A stretch of 64,000 nucleotides of DNA from Algibacter miyuki (lineage in GTDB: Bacteria > Bacteroidota > Bacteroidia > Flavobacteriales > Flavobacteriaceae): assembly GCF_042427745.1 (NCBI RefSeq), contig NZ_JBHMFA010000001.1. One strand, 5' to 3'. Below, piece after piece: positions 1 to 10,200 of this stretch (positions are counted from its first letter, which is position 1; each line of letters opens with the position of its first letter). The notes beneath the pieces were generated by a model. The model saw only the letters and a list, made by a program, of their open reading frames with translations. It did no database searches and was not told the DNA's origin. A program made the position numbers and the translations under genes.

Positions 1-1189
1 GAATTTCGTCCCAACCAATCATGTTTTTGCCATGGGCATTAACTATTTTTTCTACACGTTTTACAAAATAACTTTGTAGCTCGTGGGTATCGGCGAGGTT
101 TTCTTCTTTCATGCGGAGTTGGCAATCTGGATCAACTTCCCAAGCTTCTTTATTGCACTCGTCTCCACCAATATGCATATAATCAAAAGGGAATAAATCC
201 ATAACTTCACCTAAAACATTTTCAACAAACTCAAAGGTGACTTCTTTTCCCGGGCAATACGTGTTGTTTCTAACCACGCCTCCGGTGCCAACGTAGAAAG
301 GGCCTGTAGAACATGAGATTTCTGGATAAGATGCAATAGCGGCTAAAGAATGGCCAGGCATATCTATTTCAGGAATAATTTCAACATATCGTGCTTTAGC
401 GTAAGCTACAATTTCTTTAATGTCTTCTTGGGTGTAAAAACCGCCGTAAGTTGCTTCTTCTCCTGGTTGTTGTGTTGGACGTCCCCACCAGTTTGATGTG
501 TTTTCGTCTTTATCGTTATGATTTACACGCCATGCGCCAACTTCGGTTAGTTTAGGGTATTTTTTAATTTCTATACGCCATCCGTTATCGTCGGATAAAT
601 GCCAGTGAAAACGGTTCAGTTTTACTTCAGCCATAAAATCGATAGCGTCTTTTACTTCTTCTTTAGTGAAAAAATGACGAGAGACATCTAGCATGTAACC
701 ACGCCATCCAAAAGCAGGTTTGTCTGCAATGCGTACTGCTGGAATGCCCCAAATGGTATTGGTTTGTTCTTTTTTAGAAAAAATAGTGGTTGGTAATAGT
801 TGTCCAATAGTTTCCATGGCATAGAAAAAACCAGCGCCAGAACCCGATGTAATAAGAATGTTTTTTGGTGTTACTTCAAGCTCGTAAGCTTCATTTTCTA
901 ATGTAGTATCTGCTGAAAAAACAATATCGGCATTTGCTTTATTTATTCCAATTTCCGGAAGCCAGCCGGTTGCTGTTTTAAATTTCTCGAAAAATCGTGT
1001 AGCTATGGCTTGCTCTTCTTCTGTATTAACCGAAATGGTGGTGGATTCATTAATTATAAAGTGTCCATCGCCAGCAACGAGTTCGGCAGGTAACGGAATA
1101 ATATCAAGGTCGCCTTTTAGTAGTTCTTTTTTAGAACATGAAACTAATACAGAGAAACAGACCAAACCTGCTAAAAAAATCTTTTTCAT
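1..1189 (-). CDS. GH20 beta-N-acetylhexosaminidase lipoprotein (partial, C-terminus beyond window)
   Basis: About 396 residues are visible and the gene runs off the left edge, so it has a start but no stop here. The N-terminus is a lipoprotein signal with lipobox VSC and acceptor Cys18. The first ~120 residues fit the GH20b domain that precedes the catalytic barrel. The barrel then shows GWRGYMLDVSRHF, RFHWHLSDDNGWR, EIDMPGH and HIGGDEC. Asp343-Glu344 in the last motif is the catalytic pair of GH20, which works by substrate-assisted catalysis. The family removes terminal beta-GlcNAc or GalNAc from glycans and chitooligosaccharides. It should act on the cell surface or in the periplasm. Divergent placement beside two SusC/SusD pairs makes it a likely member of the same polysaccharide utilisation locus. 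The exact sugar and linkage cannot be told from sequence. Confidence 0.93.
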   Translation of the reverse strand, partial: MKKIFLAGLVCFSVLVSCSKKELLKGDLDIIPLPAELVAGDGHFIINESTTISVNTEEEQAIATRFFEKFKTATGWLPEIGINKANADIVFSADTTLENEAYELEVTPKNILITSGSGAGFFYAMETIGQLLPTTIFSKKEQTNTIWGIPAVRIADKPAFGWRGYMLDVSRHFFTKEEVKDAIDFMAEVKLNRFHWHLSDDNGWRIEIKKYPKLTEVGAWRVNHNDKDENTSNWWGRPTQQPGEEATYGGFYTQEDIKEIVAYAKARYVEIIPEIDMPGHSLAAIASYPEISCSTGPFYVGTGGVVRNNTYCPGKEVTFEFVENVLGEVMDLFPFDYMHIGGDECNKEAWEVDPDCQLRMKEENLADTHELQSYFVKRVEKIVNAHGKNMIGWDEI

Positions 1190-1614
1190 ACCTATAGTAT
1201 TATAAATCATTTTTAAAATGAAAATTAAGATTATTGAGAAATTTTTTTAATCCATAAAATAACAAAATAAACCGAACAATTTAGGGGGGTATATTCGTCT
1301 TATTTATGATGCGGATTAATATTTTTGCAAAACATAAATATATGGTAATCTATTTTTTAGAGGTTAAAATTTCGACCAGTAACTTCAGGTTTTAGATAAA
1401 AGTGGGTTTCTTTTTCTTGGTTTTTGTTTTTTGAATCTAATTGCTAGTTTACAGGTTGGCTGTGAGATGTTGTGTTAACTGGTTTAAATAGAGGAGCGGT
1501 TATGTGATGTTTGCATAATTGGTTTTAGAAGTGATATCATTTTTGTAAGACAATAAAGACAATTTAAATTAGTGTTTACCTCGGGATAAGCCGTTTTTAG
1601 TGGTGTTTTAATTA

Positions 1615-1658
1615 TTTGTCGAGGGCTAGAGGTTATTGGTCGAAATAGTTACCCTAGG
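1615..1658 (+). promoter_or_regulatory. Conserved SusC upstream motif, copy 1
   Basis: TTTGTCGA at 1615-1622 and ATTGGTCGAAAT at 1635-1646 put two GTCGA cores 21 bases apart, two helical turns, with CTAGA between. The same arrangement with the same spacing recurs upstream of the second SusC gene. It lies about 210 bases before the SusC start, which fits a binding site for a locus regulator such as a hybrid two-component sensor, a SusR-type protein or an ECF sigma/anti-sigma circuit. Which of these it is cannot be told. Confidence 0.5.
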
Positions 1659-1762
1659 GGTTTTAATAACCTCTAAATTTATTACATTCTTAATCTGAAT
1701 TTTAACACATTTTAATCTTAAAACTATTCTATTTAGCTAATTCTAGATGGAATAAAAATGGA

Positions 1763-1770
1763 TATTTTTG
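1763..1770 (+). promoter_or_regulatory. Putative -7 box of SusC 1
   Basis: TATTTTTG matches the Bacteroidota -7 consensus TAnnTTTG and would give a leader of about 50 bases before the ATG at 1827. A clear -33 TTG is not obvious, which fits activator dependence. Confidence 0.4.
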
Positions 1771-1826
1771 CGTTAAAATAAAAGAGAATATTACATCTTA
1801 ATATTTTATTAAAAACTCGAATTTCT

Positions 1827-4800
1827 ATGAAAATTAAATTAAAAAATTTCGCTTTGTATCGAAAAAAAGAGCACTTAAGTTTCTTCTTTTGTGTTTTGGT
1901 TTTTTCGTGTGTTTCTGCCAGTTATGGTTTGGAACCTGTTAGTGTAGAATTAAAAAACACGACGAGCTATTTCCAACAACAAGTAAGTGGAGTTATTACA
2001 GATGTTAACGGTCAGCCCATTCCTGGAGTTAATGTTGTAGTAAAAGGCACTTCAAATGGTGCACAAACAGACTTTGATGGCGTTTATAAACTTTCTTTAT
2101 CAAATTCAAATGCTGTGTTGGTCGCTTCTTTTATGGGGTTTAAAACAAAAGAAGTTTCTGTAGGCAACCAAACCACTATTAATATTAGTTTAGAAGAAGA
2201 CATCTCGCAACTGGATGAAGTTGTTGTGGTAGGTTTTGGTTCTCAAAAATCTAGTAAAGTAGTTAGTTCGGTTTCTCAAGTAACATCTAAAGAATTAAAT
2301 GTAGAACAAAGACCTGTAACTAATGGGTACTCTGCACTTATAGGTGCTGTTCCTGGTTTGGTAATGAGTAACAACGGCGGTTCGCCTGGTGCTGTGCCAA
2401 GTATTCAAATTAGAGGAACAAGTACTATTGGAGATGCTGATGATGTATTAATTATTATTGATAATTTTGAAGGTTCTTTATCTGATATTGATCCTCAAAA
2501 TATTGAAAGTGTGTCTGTTTTAAAAGATGCCTCTGCAGTAGCTGTTTATGGTGCGCGTGGAGCAAATGGTGTGTTATTAGTAACAACAAAAAGAGCCAAG
2601 AGAAATGAAAAAACAACGGTAAGTTATAATACGAGCTTCTCTTTACAATCTACACCAAGATTGCAACAAACATTAAACACTTCGGAGTATTTTGATTTTC
2701 AAAATTCAGTTATAGCAAACCAAAATACCATTTTTGAAAATGATGGAGATCCTGCTACTGTAGCTTCAGAGCTTCCGGTACCTCAATCAGTGTTAGATTT
2801 AGCAGCTAGTGGCTTTTATCCTAATACAAACTGGATAGAAGAAACTTTTCAAAGTACAGCAGCGCAACAATCGCATAATATAACGCTTAGTGGTGGTTCG
2901 GAAAATACTGGCTTTTTAATGTCTTCAAGTTATCTTTCTCAAGAAGGCTTGGCATTTGGAGAGGATAAATTTGAAAGATTTAACTTAAGGTTAAAAATTG
3001 ATACAGATATTAACGATTGGTTGAATGTAGGAGCAAATGCATTAATTAGTAATAGAACCGACAAGTCTATAACTGTTGTTGGAGGTAATAATGCTAGAGG
3101 TTTACCTTTCTATCCTGTTAAAACAGAAGATGGGCAATGGGTAAGTAATGGTACTGCCGATGGATCTAATACAGTGGCTAGCGCTTCTTCAGGGAGTTTT
3201 GGTGAATTTGATTTAGACCGAATAAATGTACAGTTATACGCGAAAATAACGCCTGTAAAAGGGTTGTCAATTGAAGAACGTGTTTCTGTAGTTAAAACGA
3301 ATATATATGGAAGAGAGTGGTCTTCGCCATTTGAATCTGTAGGTCTTGATTATACCGATCCAGATTCTTATACAAATCCAGATAATAGAACAATTTTTCC
3401 AACTTCAACAGATTTAAGAACATTAGAGGTTGCAGCGTCAAAATCACATAATTTAAGATCTTTATCATCTATCACGTACGAGTTTGAAAAAGGAAAACAT
3501 TATGCAAAGGGATTTTTAGCAATGCAGACTGAAAGTGGAGAGGCTGAAGCCGTAGCGGCTAGTAGAACAGGTTTTTTATTCGATAACATTATCGCTTTAA
3601 CTCAAGGACAAGAAGCCAATGACGCTAATAATATTTCTGTCAATGGTACTACTTATTCTGCAAATAATCTTGGTAATTCTGAGTTAAGAAATGGAAATGC
3701 TACTACGCTATCTTATATAGGACGACTAAATTATAGCTTTGATGATAAGTATTTATTTGAAGCAGCTTTCAGAAGAGATGGTTCATCTTATTTTACTGAA
3801 AATAATAGATGGGGCTTTTTCCCTTCTGCAGCAATTGGTTGGGTAGCATCAAAAGAAAAATTCTTAAAAAATGTTGACGCTATTTCTTTATTGAAACTTA
3901 GAGCGTCTTACGGTAGTGCTGGGTCGGACGGAACTTTAGGTTCTGTAACTCAACAATTAGTAGGATATGATGCTACTGGATACCCATTGGGCGGTTTATC
4001 TGCAGGTAGACTTGGTGTAAGTAGTTTTGTTAATCCCGATTTAATTTGGGAAACTTCAACCATATTTAATGTTGGTTTAGATGCTGCTTTATTTAATAGA
4101 AAACTACAATTTGAAGCCGATTATTTTATTAATAACCGTACAGATATTTTAGATGAAATAGCTGCAACGGCTTATGAATATGGTTTTGGAGATGCCCAAG
4201 GAAACCCTTATGATGTGAAGAGTTGGGGATGGGATTTTAAGGTAACACATAAAAATGTTATTGGCGATTTTAAATACAACGTATCGGCTAATTTATCTAA
4301 TTATGATAACGAAATTACTCGTATTCAAGGAGGATCTACTCAGCCAAACTTTCAAGTAGGTCAAAGTGTTAATCAAAGTTTTGGGTACAAAGTTGACGGA
4401 TTCTTTGAAACTCAAGCAGATGTTGATAATAATACTGTAAATCAAGACAGTAATGTTGGTGGTGCGTACATTGGCGGATTTAGATACGTAGACCAATTAA
4501 CTATTGATACTAACGATGATGGTGTTATGGATGCTGCCGATGGAATCATTAATAGTGATGATCGCGTTGTTATAGAAGACAATAGTGACCGAAACTTAAA
4601 CGTTGGATTCAACTTCGGTGTTTCGTATAAAAGCTTATCATTATCGGCTCGTTTTTATGGATCACTTGATAATAATCAATTTTGGAACTCATCAAGTGTA
4701 GCCGATCCTTTCCTTGGTGGTAGTGTGCCATTCTCTTACCAAACAGATGTTTGGTCTGAAACAAACACGAGCCCTTTATTGCCTAGACCTACTGATTTGT

Positions 4801-5078
4801 CTAACGAAAATTATAACACAGCCGTAGATTATTTTGTAGTAGATGCCGAGTTTATCAAATTGCAAAACGTTACCCTTAATTATGATTTTGGTCAAGATGT
4901 ACTTGATAAAATAGGTTTTATTAAGAGTATGAATTTGTATGTCTCTATGGAGAATGTTGGAGTTGTTTGGACAAATAGCCCTGTTCATGAATATGGATGG
5001 GATCCTGAATTAGGTGTTAATAATGTTAGCTACCCGTTACCATTTACAACAGCTGTTGGGTTAAATATTAAATTCTAA
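1827..5078 (+). CDS. SusC/RagA-family TonB-dependent outer-membrane receptor (1)
   Basis: This 1083-residue protein has an extended signal peptide (MKIKLKNFALYRKK, then a hydrophobic stretch ending near SASYG). Next come a CarboxypepD_reg-like domain (about 55-140, VSGVITDVNGQPIPGVNV and FDGVYKLS), a TonB-box-like segment LDEVVVVGFG and a plug domain (about 150-255, with QIRGTSTIG, SVSVLKDASAVAVYGARGANG). A 22-strand barrel region ends in a C-terminal Phe (LNIKF). SusC proteins import glycan oligomers across the outer membrane with TonB energy, capped by the partner SusD. The SusD gene starts about 60 bases downstream, so the two form one transcript. Length is typical. The cargo glycan cannot be read from sequence, but the GH20 and FGE-like neighbours suggest an amino-sugar-containing and perhaps sulfated polymer. 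Confidence 0.95.
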   Translation: MKIKLKNFALYRKKEHLSFFFCVLVFSCVSASYGLEPVSVELKNTTSYFQQQVSGVITDVNGQPIPGVNVVVKGTSNGAQTDFDGVYKLSLSNSNAVLVASFMGFKTKEVSVGNQTTINISLEEDISQLDEVVVVGFGSQKSSKVVSSVSQVTSKELNVEQRPVTNGYSALIGAVPGLVMSNNGGSPGAVPSIQIRGTSTIGDADDVLIIIDNFEGSLSDIDPQNIESVSVLKDASAVAVYGARGANGVLLVTTKRAKRNEKTTVSYNTSFSLQSTPRLQQTLNTSEYFDFQNSVIANQNTIFENDGDPATVASELPVPQSVLDLAASGFYPNTNWIEETFQSTAAQQSHNITLSGGSENTGFLMSSSYLSQEGLAFGEDKFERFNLRLKIDTDINDWLNVGANALISNRTDKSITVVGGNNARGLPFYPVKTEDGQWVSNGTADGSNTVASASSGSFGEFDLDRINVQLYAKITPVKGLSIEERVSVVKTNIYGREWSSPFESVGLDYTDPDSYTNPDNRTIFPTSTDLRTLEVAASKSHNLRSLSSITYEFEKGKHYAKGFLAMQTESGEAEAVAASRTGFLFDNIIALTQGQEANDANNISVNGTTYSANNLGNSELRNGNATTLSYIGRLNYSFDDKYLFEAAFRRDGSSYFTENNRWGFFPSAAIGWVASKEKFLKNVDAISLLKLRASYGSAGSDGTLGSVTQQLVGYDATGYPLGGLSAGRLGVSSFVNPDLIWETSTIFNVGLDAALFNRKLQFEADYFINNRTDILDEIAATAYEYGFGDAQGNPYDVKSWGWDFKVTHKNVIGDFKYNVSANLSNYDNEITRIQGGSTQPNFQVGQSVNQSFGYKVDGFFETQADVDNNTVNQDSNVGGAYIGGFRYVDQLTIDTNDDGVMDAADGIINSDDRVVIEDNSDRNLNVGFNFGVSYKSLSLSARFYGSLDNNQFWNSSSVADPFLGGSVPFSYQTDVWSETNTSPLLPRPTDLSNENYNTAVDYFVVDAEFIKLQNVTLNYDFGQDVLDKIGFIKSMNLYVSMENVGVVWTNSPVHEYGWDPELGVNNVSYPLPFTTAVGLNIKF

Positions 5079-5137
5079 TACATTTGAATAGGATGAAAAA
5101 ACAAAACAAACTTTTAGGTTTAAATAAAATACCGAAT

Positions 5138-6850
5138 ATGAAATATATAAAAACATACAAATTAACAGCGCTGCTCGCATTACTGGTTACCCTAGGGTCT
5201 TGTAATGACTTTTTAGAAGTAGAAGATTTAGATGAAATTGACATCTCTACTGTTTATAAAACAGAAGAAGATTTAACATTAGCGTTAAATAATTTATACT
5301 TTACATTACCCATTTTGGATATAGAAGATGCTTTGTTTAATCAAGATGCAGACCAAGCTTATATTGTACCTTACTTCTGGACCGATGATGCAATTCACAG
5401 AAATATTGCTAATTCAGCAGGAACTCAAGGTTCAGATTACAACTGGGGAGAAGGCACTAGATCTTTAAGAACATTTTATCGCTATCAAGATATTGCAGAT
5501 ATAAACTTCTTTTTAGAAGCGTTACCGGAAGCTAGTTTTGATACCGAATCTAATAGAGAACGTTTTGCTGCTGAAGCGCGATTCTTCAGAGCTTGGATTT
5601 ATGAAACCATGATATTAGCTTATGGTGATGTACCTTTGGTTACCAATACTATTGTACCTACAGAAAATCCTACGAGAACACCACGACTAGAAGTTTTTGA
5701 ATTCATAATTAGTGAGTTAGACGAAATTGACGATCAATTACCATTATCTTATACAGGTGCAGACAATGGACGTATAACAAAAGGTGCTGTTTTAGCATTA
5801 AAATCAAGAGCTTACTTAAATGCACTTGGGTGGCATTCAAATCCATCAGCGCTGTATGCTGGTGCCGAAGCTGCTTGTGAAGAAATTATAACAAGTAACA
5901 CCTATGCTTTAGTAGATGGGATTGATGGTTTTAAAGAACAATTTACTCCAGCAAGTGATTTAGTATCACCCGAAACAATTCTGTCAACTATTTATGTTGA
6001 AGGTTTAAACGTGAGCAGATTTGCGTTGCAAGTATCTCCAAGAGACGTTTATAAAGGCCCTGAAGGTAGTGGAAACAACCAAAGAAGACCAGGTTTTACA
6101 TCAGATTTTATAGAGGAAGTACAAACTATAAATGGTTTATTTCCTATAGACGATCCTACTTATGATCCTGCAAACCCTTGGGTTAATAGAGATCCTAGGC
6201 TTGAAGCTACCGTGCGTTTACCTTTAGATGAGTATTTAGGAACAAATGGCGTTGATAACGATATTTTCTTACCTCACCCTGATTATGGAGATACTAGAGA
6301 CCGAGTTCAAGGTTCTAACAATAATCCTACAGGATATGGTTTTAAGAAATACACCGATTATTATATGGTTAATAACATACAAGGCGATGCAGATTTAAAA
6401 GTAATTAGATATTCTGAAGTTTTACTGATGTATGCAGAAGCATTGGCCGGACAGGGAAGAGATGCTGAAGCTTTACCTTATTTAGATGAGGTTAGAGATC
6501 GTGTGGGTATGCCTAAATATGCCGATATTGGGTTGCCAACAGTAACAAGAGGTTCAACAGGAAACCAAATGATAGATGCTATTCTTTTAGAAAGACGTTA
6601 TGAATTTGCTGGTGAAGGCCCACAAAGATGGTTTGATATTTGGAGATATAAATTAGGAAGTCAAGTTATTGGTACGGTATACGGAATTCCTGACGATGTA
6701 AACCTACCTGGAGATTTAGTAGGTCCAAAATACAACTCATCAGATCTTACAATTTATCAAAGAGTTTGGAATGAGGATTACTATTTACTTCCACTTTTTA
6801 CAAATTATTTAGATGCTAATGAAAATTTAGTACAGAATCCTGGGTACTAA
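5138..6850 (+). CDS. SusD/RagB-family glycan-binding lipoprotein (1)
   Basis: This SusD-like surface lipoprotein acts with the upstream SusC. I chose the ATG at 5138 because MKYIKTYKLTALLALLV followed by TLGSC is a complete lipoprotein signal with Cys22. An in-frame ATG at 5093 would add 15 residues and cannot be excluded. Family landmarks include NDFLEVEDLDEID after the Cys, EARFFRAWIYETMILAYGDVPLV (split here as EARFFRAWIYE and AYGDVPLV) in the helical TPR core, and LLMYAEALAG...LDEVRDRVGMP with ERRYEFAGEGPQRWFDIWR near the C-terminus. The length of about 570 residues is usual. It is followed within 25 bases by a strong terminator, so susC1-susD1 is a two-gene unit. Confidence 0.95.
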   Translation: MKYIKTYKLTALLALLVTLGSCNDFLEVEDLDEIDISTVYKTEEDLTLALNNLYFTLPILDIEDALFNQDADQAYIVPYFWTDDAIHRNIANSAGTQGSDYNWGEGTRSLRTFYRYQDIADINFFLEALPEASFDTESNRERFAAEARFFRAWIYETMILAYGDVPLVTNTIVPTENPTRTPRLEVFEFIISELDEIDDQLPLSYTGADNGRITKGAVLALKSRAYLNALGWHSNPSALYAGAEAACEEIITSNTYALVDGIDGFKEQFTPASDLVSPETILSTIYVEGLNVSRFALQVSPRDVYKGPEGSGNNQRRPGFTSDFIEEVQTINGLFPIDDPTYDPANPWVNRDPRLEATVRLPLDEYLGTNGVDNDIFLPHPDYGDTRDRVQGSNNNPTGYGFKKYTDYYMVNNIQGDADLKVIRYSEVLLMYAEALAGQGRDAEALPYLDEVRDRVGMPKYADIGLPTVTRGSTGNQMIDAILLERRYEFAGEGPQRWFDIWRYKLGSQVIGTVYGIPDDVNLPGDLVGPKYNSSDLTIYQRVWNEDYYLLPLFTNYLDANENLVQNPGY

Positions 6851-6873
6851 AATCCAGAAAATTTATTTATAAT

Positions 6874-6910
6874 AAAACCTCCAATGATGTTAAATCGTTG
6901 GAGGTTTTTT
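6874..6910 (+). terminator. Rho-independent terminator after SusD 1
   Basis: AAAACCTCCAA at 6874-6884 pairs perfectly with TTGGAGGTTTT at 6898-6908 around a 13-base loop, followed by a T-rich tail. It ends the first SusC/D transcript. Confidence 0.85.
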
Positions 6911-7262
6911 GTTTTAATTTAAATGAGGTTAATGTGATGTTTTTACTTACGTAAATAACTTACTGTAGTCCGTTTTTCTCTTCAGTATAAAAGGAGGTGT
7001 TTTTTAGTTAATAAAAAATTAACATGATTTTAATACTTATTTGTCGAATACTAGATGTTGTTGGTCGAAATTCTAACCATGGTTACAATTGAAATATATA
7101 GGTTTATTATGTTTTTAACATTATTTTGTGAGAATAAACATTTTAAAGGCTATTTTTTTTTAAAGATTTATTAGGTTTTAACTTGTTTTATTTGAAGTTT
7201 TTTAGAAGCAAAGAATACTACTAACTATAAAATTTTTTAACTATTAATTAACTTACATTTCT
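6911..7262. other. Intergenic region between the two SusC/D pairs
   Basis: About 350 AT-rich bases without a coding frame. It contains the second copy of the SusC upstream motif (7040-7078). I see no repeat or RNA gene in the rest. Confidence 0.5.
7040..7078 (+). promoter_or_regulatory. Conserved SusC upstream motif, copy 2
   Basis: TTTGTCGA, then CTAGA, GTT and TTGGTCGAAAT repeat the layout of the copy before SusC 1, again with GTCGA cores 21 bases apart (7043 and 7064). It is about 220 bases before the ATG at 7263. The sequence around it has diverged much more, so selection on the motif is likely. Confidence 0.5.
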
Positions 7263-10200
7263 ATGAAAATTAAATTACACAATTTCGCTTTCTATCGGAA
7301 AAAAAGACACTTAAGTTTTTTCTTGAGTATCTTAGCTTTTTCGTGTGTTTCTGCCAGTTTTGGTTTAGCGCCAAATACAAATGCAGATTTAAGAGTAACT
7401 AGTAGTTATTTGCAACAACAAATAACGGGGACAATTACCGATGTTAACGGGCAGCCTATTCCGGGTGTTAATGTTGTAGAAAAAGGAACAGGAAACGGAG
7501 CTCAAACAGATTTTGATGGAGGTTTCGTTATTACACCATCTAAAGCAAATACTGTTTTGGTGTTTTCATTTGTTGGGTTTAAAACAAAGGAAGTTACAGT
7601 AACCAATCAAAAGGCTTTAAAAGTAACTTTGGAAGAAGATATTTCGGCTCTTGATGAGGTTGTTGTTGTTGGGTATGGTACCCAGAAAAAAGTAAATTTA
7701 ACAGCAGCAGTATCTCAAGTTGGTGCGGAAGTTTTTGAAAACAGGCCTTCGGCGAATGCAGCGCGTTCATTACAAGGTACTGTGCCTGGTTTAGTAATAA
7801 GTAATTCATCTTCTGGTGGAGCTCCAGGTGCCGATACTAATATTAATATTCGTGGTTTTTTAACGAGTTCGGGAACCGGAACTATTGGAGATTCTTCACC
7901 TTTAGTGCTTGTTGATGGTATTGAAATGAATTTAAACGATATTGATCCTGAGAGTATCGAATCGGTTTCTGTACTTAAAGATGCCGCGGCAGCATCCATT
8001 TATGGTTCTCAAGCTGCAGGTGGTGCCATTCTTATTACCACAAAAAGTGGTAAAAATATGAAAGGGAAAGTTAGAGTTTCATACAGTACTAATTATGCTT
8101 TAACGCAACCAACAAAAATACCCGAATTAGCTAGCCCTATTGATTTTGCTTATACAGTTAATGATTCTCGGATAAATAATAATCAAAACCCATATCACGA
8201 TGAAACAGATTTAGCTAATATTTTAGCTAATATGGCAAATCCTGGAAGTGCGCCATCTTTAGCTGTTAACGCCTCAGGTACAAATTGGAGTTATTCAGCT
8301 ATTGGAATTGATGCCACAGGTGCTACGGATTGGACTGAAGTTTTATATAAAGATTGGGCTGAAAGAACGAAGCATAACCTAAGTATTTCTGGTGGAGATC
8401 AAAAATTAAACTATTATTTTTCGGCAGGCGCTTACGATGAAGGTGGTTTGCTAAAGGTTGGTAAAGAATCTTTTCAAAGATATAATCTTGATGCAAAAAT
8501 TTCGTCACAAGTTAATAAATGGTTAAAAATAGAATTGTTAACTAAAGTTTTAAAAAGTTACTCCGATTATCCAACGCAAAGTGATTCTAATACAGGGAAC
8601 CTTTCTCAAGTTTTAGATTTATCTTCTAAAATTAAACCAACCTTTCCATTAGTCGATCCTATTTATGGAGAAGAATGGCTTGGGCATTCTTATTTTCCTT
8701 TTTGGGCAAATCAACGTTACAAAACAGAAAACAATCAACTTGTTTTATTGCCAAGATTTATTTTCGAGCCTATTAAAGACTTGAAATTTAATGTTAATCT
8801 TAATTATAAAAGAACTAATTATTTTGAAGAAGTTATTATATTATCAAGTCAAGAAATAAGACCTAGTGGCTTTATTGATAGAGTATCTCAACAAAATACG
8901 TCTTATGCTCCTGGTTTTTCAACTACTGAATATTTTTCACCTAATATTTTTACGACTTATGATAAATCTATAGGGAATCATAATCTTAATGCTACTGTAG
9001 GATATCAAAGTGAGCTGAACAATTTTCATAGTTTAAGTGGTCATACGGATTACTTGATTTCTGATAACGTAGTGTCAATAAACGCATCTTTAGATGATGA
9101 TCAACTTGTAAGTGAAGCTAAAACAAACTGGGCAACCCAAAGTGTATTTAGTAGATTTAGATATAATTATAAAGAGAAATATTTATTAGAATTTAGCTAC
9201 CGACGAGATGGGTCTTCTAGATTTGCTCCCGAGGACAGATGGGCTGGTTTTCCAAGTTATTCAGCTGGATATAATGTAGCTAAAGAAAACTTTTGGCCAA
9301 TAGATGCTATTAGTACCTTTAAATTAAGAGGGTCTTATGGTACATTAGGAAATCAAAATGTTGCCAACTATTTATATCTATCTAATATTGCATTAAATAC
9401 TGGCGGAACAAGCTATTTGTTTGATGGCCAAAGAGAAACGTTAGCTTTTACTCCTGGTTTAGGTAGTGAAAGTTTAACTTGGGAAAAAGTGAAAACCACA
9501 GATATTGGTTTTGATCTTAATGCATTTAACAACAAACTTGAAATTGGGTTTTCTTGGTATCGTACAGATATTGACGGTATGGCCGCAGAAGGTCTTAATT
9601 TACCAGCTCAGTTAGGAACATCTGCGCCTTTAGCAAATACAGGAACATCAAGAGTTCAAGGATGGGAAGTAGAAGCTAAATGGAGACAAAACATTACTGA
9701 AGATTTTAGTTTTAATGTTAGAGCGGTTCTTTCTGATTATAAAAGAACTATTGTTGATTATCCGGTTCCTGATGGAGATAGTCCAAACTCGTTAACTCAA
9801 TTCTATCGTCCAGGAAAGGATTTAGGTGAAATTTATGGACTTACATGGGACGGATGGTTTTTAACAGATGAAGAAGCTGCAAATCATCCTATAGATCAAA
9901 GTGCAGTTACTGGTTGGGCATTTGGCGCTGGTGATACTAAGTATAAAGATCTTGATGGAGATGGGTCTATAAATAGAGGTGCTTGGGAAGTAGGTGATTC
10001 TGGAGACTGGAGTGTACTAGGTAATACTACGCCTCGTTATCAATATGCAGTAAACCTTGGTTTTGTCTATAAAAATTTAGATTTTAATGCTTTTATACAA
10101 GGTGTTGGAAAAAGAGACGTTGTAGTGTCTAATCACCAAAGATTTAGAGGTCCTGCTCAAGGTCCGTTTCACGCCAATGTATGGGTAGAGCATTTAGATT

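Larger units (their letters stand above)
1190..1826. other. Divergent intergenic region with SusC upstream motif
   Basis: This 637-base AT-rich gap separates the divergent GH20 gene and the first SusC gene, and no coding frame fits in it. The clearest element is at 1615-1646: two GTCGA cores exactly 21 bases apart with CTAGA between them, also found upstream of the second SusC gene. A TAnnTTTG box lies at 1763-1770. Confidence 0.6.

Noticed and set aside
1005..1205. Plus-strand frame of 66 codons
   Set aside because: It lies antisense to the signal peptide and first domain of the GH20 gene, which has clear family motifs.
1281..1296. TTTAGGGGGGTATA as another half of the ACCCC/GGGGT operator
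   Set aside because: Only one half-site is present, there is no dyad, and the neighbouring genes have no nitrogen role.
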